From Penaeus vannamei (lineage: Eukaryota > Arthropoda > Malacostraca > Decapoda > Penaeidae), in NCBI RefSeq assembly GCF_042767895.1, contig NC_091576.1, positions 9,764,253-9,785,686 of the forward strand: a DNA stretch of 21,434 nt. Reading direction: 5' to 3'. A program made the position numbers and the translations under genes. The stretch's first letter is position 1, and each line of letters starts with the position of its first letter. The notes below the pieces were generated by a model, which saw only the letters and a list, made by a program, of their open reading frames with translations, ran no database searches and had not been told where the DNA came from. This document shows, in pieces, positions 18,435 through 21,434 of the stretch.

Positions 18435-18934
18435 NNNNNNNNNNNNNNNNNNNNNNNNNNNNNNNNNNNNNNNNNNNNNNNNNNNNNNNNNNNNNNNNNN
18501 NNNNNNNNNNNNNNNNNNNNNNNNNNNNNNNNNNNNNNNNNNNNNNNNNNNNNNNNNNNNNNNNNNNNNNNNNNNNNNNNNNNNNNNNNNNNNNNNNNNN
18601 NNNNNNNNNNNNNNNNNNNNNNNNNNNNNNNNNNNNNNNNNNNNNNNNNNNNNNNNNNNNNNNNNNNNNNNNNNNNNNNNNNNNNNNNNNNNNNNNNNNN
18701 NNNNNNNNNNNNNNNNNNNNNNNNNNNNNNNNNNNNNNNNNNNNNNNNNNNNNNNNNNNNNNNNNNNNNNNNNNNNNNNNNNNNNNNNNNNNNNNNNNNN
18801 NNNNNNNNNNNNNNNNNNNNNNNNNNNNNNNNNNNNNNNNNNNNNNNNNNNNNNNNNNNNNNNNNNNNNNNNNNNNNNNNNNNNNNNNNNNNNNNNNNNN
18901 NNNNNNNNNNNNNNNNNNNNNNNNNNNNNNNNNN
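18435..18934. other. Assembly gap, 500 N
   Basis: Exactly 500 undetermined bases, bordered on the right by (GA)n and (TA)n. Length is likely nominal. Confidence 0.99.
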
Positions 18935-18944
18935 TGTATAAGTA

Positions 18945-18985
18945 GAGAGAGAGAGAGAGAGAGAGATACATACATACATATATAC

Positions 18986-19043
<58 letters not shown>

Positions 19044-19099
19044 GTGTGTGTGTGTGAATATTATATATGTATATATACATATATATATATACATATATA

Positions 19100-19158
<59 letters not shown>

Positions 19159-19180
19159 GTATATACATACACACACGCAC

Positions 19181-19271
<91 letters not shown>

Positions 19272-19292
19272 TGATGATAATAATAATAATAA
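18945..19292. repeat. (GA)n, long (TA)n and (AAT)n compound microsatellite
   Basis: (GA)n to 18966, then about 275 bp of (TA)n broken by GT, ATGT and ATAC patches, then (AAT/GAT)n at 19243-19292. The large Ile/Tyr open frames across it are not genes. Confidence 0.95.
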
Positions 19293-19435
19293 CTGCTACA
19301 AGTGTCAGTGGTGTAAGTTGTTTGTGGTTGTGGGATGATGCAGACAAACCACAGCAAGGTTTACTTGCATCGCCATCGCGTGTTATAGCCTTTGGGCGCG
19401 AAAAGTATTCAGAATCATTTGCCGTTTGCTTCGCG

Positions 19436-19903
19436 TTATGCAACGCCCGCACTTGAGCTCCTCTGGCAGCACGAGGGCCAAACGAGCTTTTTGGCAGCGA
19501 CGACCCCCGACCGTGTGCGAGACGAAAAACCGCCTCGTGACAGCGCTGCTTCGTGGGGATTCACTGCTCGTCCGTTTGGGATGTGATTGCCTTCTTTTCT
19601 ATCATATTTCGCATATTTTGCAGCACGCACGTTGTGCTGCTGCTTCGAAACGATGAAGAGCGGTTCGATCCGGAGCTCCTTAACCGGATCTATTGTTAAT
19701 GCCTTTCGGAATGCGAGTCTGAGTGCCTGGCGACGATCTTGGCGAAATCCCAGTCTGACAAGTGGACCAGAGGCTGCCTGTGCGATCGCGGATATTTGCA
19801 ATTTTAGTCCTTGTTTATAAATACAGAGACACAAGACTCCTAAACACACTGCAGCTGATGGAGGCGAAGATGCTTCAGCATTAACTGATGGAAAATATGG
19901 CAA
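19436..19903 (-). CDS. CpG-rich open frame of unknown meaning
   Basis: A 155-codon minus-strand frame runs through a stretch (about 19370-19800) that is clearly richer in G+C and CpG than its surroundings. Its middle reads VRLGFRQDRRQALRLAFRKA, then LTIDPVKELRIEPLFIVSKQ, with no domain I recognise. Overlapping plus-strand frames of 64-77 codons are equally open, and third-position bias is weak in both, so coding is doubtful. A CAG followed by GCAGCC at about 19784 and a GTTAAG at about 19692 could act as splice sites. It could instead be a CpG-rich promoter region or a mobile-element piece. Confidence 0.22.
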   Translation of the reverse strand: MPYFPSVNAEASSPPSAAVCLGVLCLCIYKQGLKLQISAIAQAASGPLVRLGFRQDRRQALRLAFRKALTIDPVKELRIEPLFIVSKQQHNVRAAKYAKYDRKEGNHIPNGRAVNPHEAALSRGGFSSRTRSGVVAAKKLVWPSCCQRSSSAGVA

Positions 19904-20035
19904 TGAATTTCATGAAAGAAATCATAATATTCATATCCTACTTGACTGACGAGGCTTTAAGGCATAATTTGTAGAACCATAAAGAAGTAAATATTCAAGA
20001 TACGCAAACACAAAAACACAGCCCCTGCCATAGTA

Positions 20036-20101
20036 TGTGTGTGTGTGTGTGTGTGTGTGTGTTCGTGTGTGTGTTTGTGTGTGTATGTGTGTGTGTGTGT
20101 G
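20036..20101. repeat. (GT)n microsatellite
   Basis: About 65 bp of GT with single-base interruptions (TTCG, TTTG, GTAT). Confidence 0.95.
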
Positions 20102-20284
20102 TCCAGCTTAAAGTCTACAAGCCCCTTTAGCCTCAGGAAGGCCGTCTTAATGAAGCTCCCACTTGGCCTCAGGGACGCATGGCCACGCCTGTTCCTTTGC
20201 AGGTGATGCAATCGCTGTCTGTCTTGCATTTAGCGTACTACCTTCAGCATCACACTCTTCTCCTACCATCATCCTTATATTTAT

Positions 20285-20440
20285 CATATCGCTGATGTAA
20301 ATATTAATATAAATAATAATATTGATAATAATAATAATGACAGTGATAAATACCATTGTTCATATCAATAGCGTTACTATTAATATTATCCTTGCTGATG
20401 ACATTATAAGCATAACAATAATAACAATAAAACGACAGAT
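20285..20440. repeat. Imperfect (AAT)n/(ATR)n microsatellite
   Basis: ATA/AAT/GAT-rich triplets with many interruptions. A second similar patch lies at about 20605-20680 after a TTTTC-rich run (20566-20590). Confidence 0.8.
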
Positions 20441-20689
20441 TTGCACTGTGGTAACAGGAAGTTACCAGATCAACCTGGCCGGGAACATACAATATCCACA
20501 ATAGTTCTGTTTCGTGAAATGAGGTAGTAGGCCTACGTAACCTCACCTCGTATCCCTTTTCCATGAGTTTTCTTTTTCTTTTCTTTTTTAGCTATCAGTA
20601 CCGGTGTTATTATCATTAATGATGTTATCATTATTATAATATCCGTGATAATACTAGTGATATTATAAAATAAAACAAATAATATTTTC

Positions 20690-21434
20690 GAAAAATTCGT
20701 AAACAGGTGAGATAGATAGTAGTGACTGACTCCTCTTTGACAAAGTACTGGTGGAGCCACCTGGGCGTGGACACAGTTAACAACACTCGCAAGCCATCCC
20801 GGCGCCTGAGCTAAAGGGACTGATGAGGCGAAGTTGCTGATATTTGAACTGGAGCTCAGTTCTCGCAATGTGGCAAGGCAAAGGAAAGAAAGGTATTTAA
20901 ATATCTTAATCCTTATGTATAAGATGTTTATATTTCTATATTCAAGCAGCGTTCTGAGGAATTTAAGGAGCGATTTTTTCAGCGTCTCAAAAGTCAAAAT
21001 AGAGAACGTCCAAAGATGATCCTGCTCGCTTGAGCTCGGTGGGTCTTAAACGGGGTGACAAGTCGTTTCTAGGGGTTACGAGACACTTTCTAATAAGTAA
21101 AAGTTCTTTGGAGTAAATTAAAAAATAATTGATAAATTAACTACTAAATGCTAATAATATACTACCATTGTTGATCGAGAACAGTGACTACTTTCTGGGC
21201 CAAACTGGAGAAGGAAATTCCCAACCGCTGAGAGAGCTTTTTAAGAGCTCATCCCTTTTGCCACAGCCTACCTTTGCACGGCTGCTTTCGAGGCTTTAGT
21301 TTGTATCAAAACCAAAACCAGAGACCAGCTATGCATTAATATTGCATGGGAGGATAATATATACCATATTTCCCATTAATAATGCACTAGTAATATATAA
21401 TATCTGTTAATTATCGAAGTAATGATTTAAATCG
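20690..21434. other. Unassigned DNA to window end
   Basis: A moderately GC-rich patch (about 20740-20880) carries a minus-strand open frame (154 codons, 20997-20533) that runs on into microsatellite sequence and has no motif. The remainder is AT-rich with no recognised repeat or gene. Confidence 0.35.

Noticed and set aside
20520..20545. TGAGGTAGTAGG, identical to the first 12 nt of let-7 microRNA
   Set aside because: The match ends at position 12, and the following bases form a loop-less near-palindrome (CCTACGTAACCTCA), not a let-7 precursor hairpin. Chance is likelier.
20560..20592. Pyrimidine tract ending TTTTTTAG as a splice acceptor (plus strand)
   Set aside because: The sequence that follows becomes (ATR)n microsatellite with no coding character.
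20818..20836. CTGATGAGGCGAAG, a second hammerhead-like string
   Set aside because: There is no room for stem II between CTGATGA and CGAA, and no flanking helices exist.

Overview
This window is non-coding-dominated eukaryotic nuclear DNA. It has no operons, no bacterial-type gene packing and no long intact gene. The very dense, long (AC)n, (AT)n, (GT)n, (GA)n and (AAT)n microsatellites, decayed non-LTR retrotransposons, tRNA-derived SINE-like pieces and a long minisatellite suggest an invertebrate. A decapod crustacean of the penaeid shrimp kind fits best, because those genomes are known for extreme simple-repeat content. The organism is an inference; nothing here proves it.

Layout. 1-760 is low-copy-looking DNA with no recognised gene. 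766-1390 is a compound CA/TA/TG microsatellite, followed by a hairpin at 1389-1416. 1880-2379 is a 500-N gap. 2700-5500 is a GATCA-based minisatellite built on a 10-bp register, with local higher-order repeats of 30, 40 and about 79 bp. 5590-6160 holds an inverted pair of SINE-like fragments. 6556-7210 is the same minisatellite, mostly in opposite orientation. 7300-7640 has a duplicated repeat motif and a perfect 12-bp hairpin. 8310-8790 (+) is the post-RT tail of a non-LTR retrotransposon.

The most structured part is 9840-12720. On the minus strand a second non-LTR retrotransposon reads ORF1 (CCHC zinc knuckle) and then endonuclease. Its ORF1 is split by a 1.8-kb fold-back element at 10482-12272. 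That element has arms of about 659 and 822 bp around a loop of about 310 bp. Each arm holds four units carrying paired CTTAAG-type motifs, and the insertion is flanked by TAA on both sides.

13281-13421 (-) is a 141-bp, GC-rich open segment behind a strong splice-acceptor-like sequence. It is the best candidate for a host exon. 14100-16780 (-) is a third non-LTR retrotransposon carrying endonuclease start, linker, RT, thumb, RNase H and tail. Much of its endonuclease and the first RT palm motif are missing. 17690-18360 holds two more SINE-like pieces and a hammerhead-like motif. A second 500-N gap lies at 18435-18934, followed by (AT)n/(AAT)n DNA, a CpG-rich stretch with a 155-codon open frame at 19436-19903, and further simple repeats to the end.

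The features do not form a pathway. They record successive insertions: retrotransposons first, then a fold-back element into one of them, with satellite and microsatellite growth around them. The fold-back element and the 10-bp-register satellite are the parts I consider least like routine annotation.
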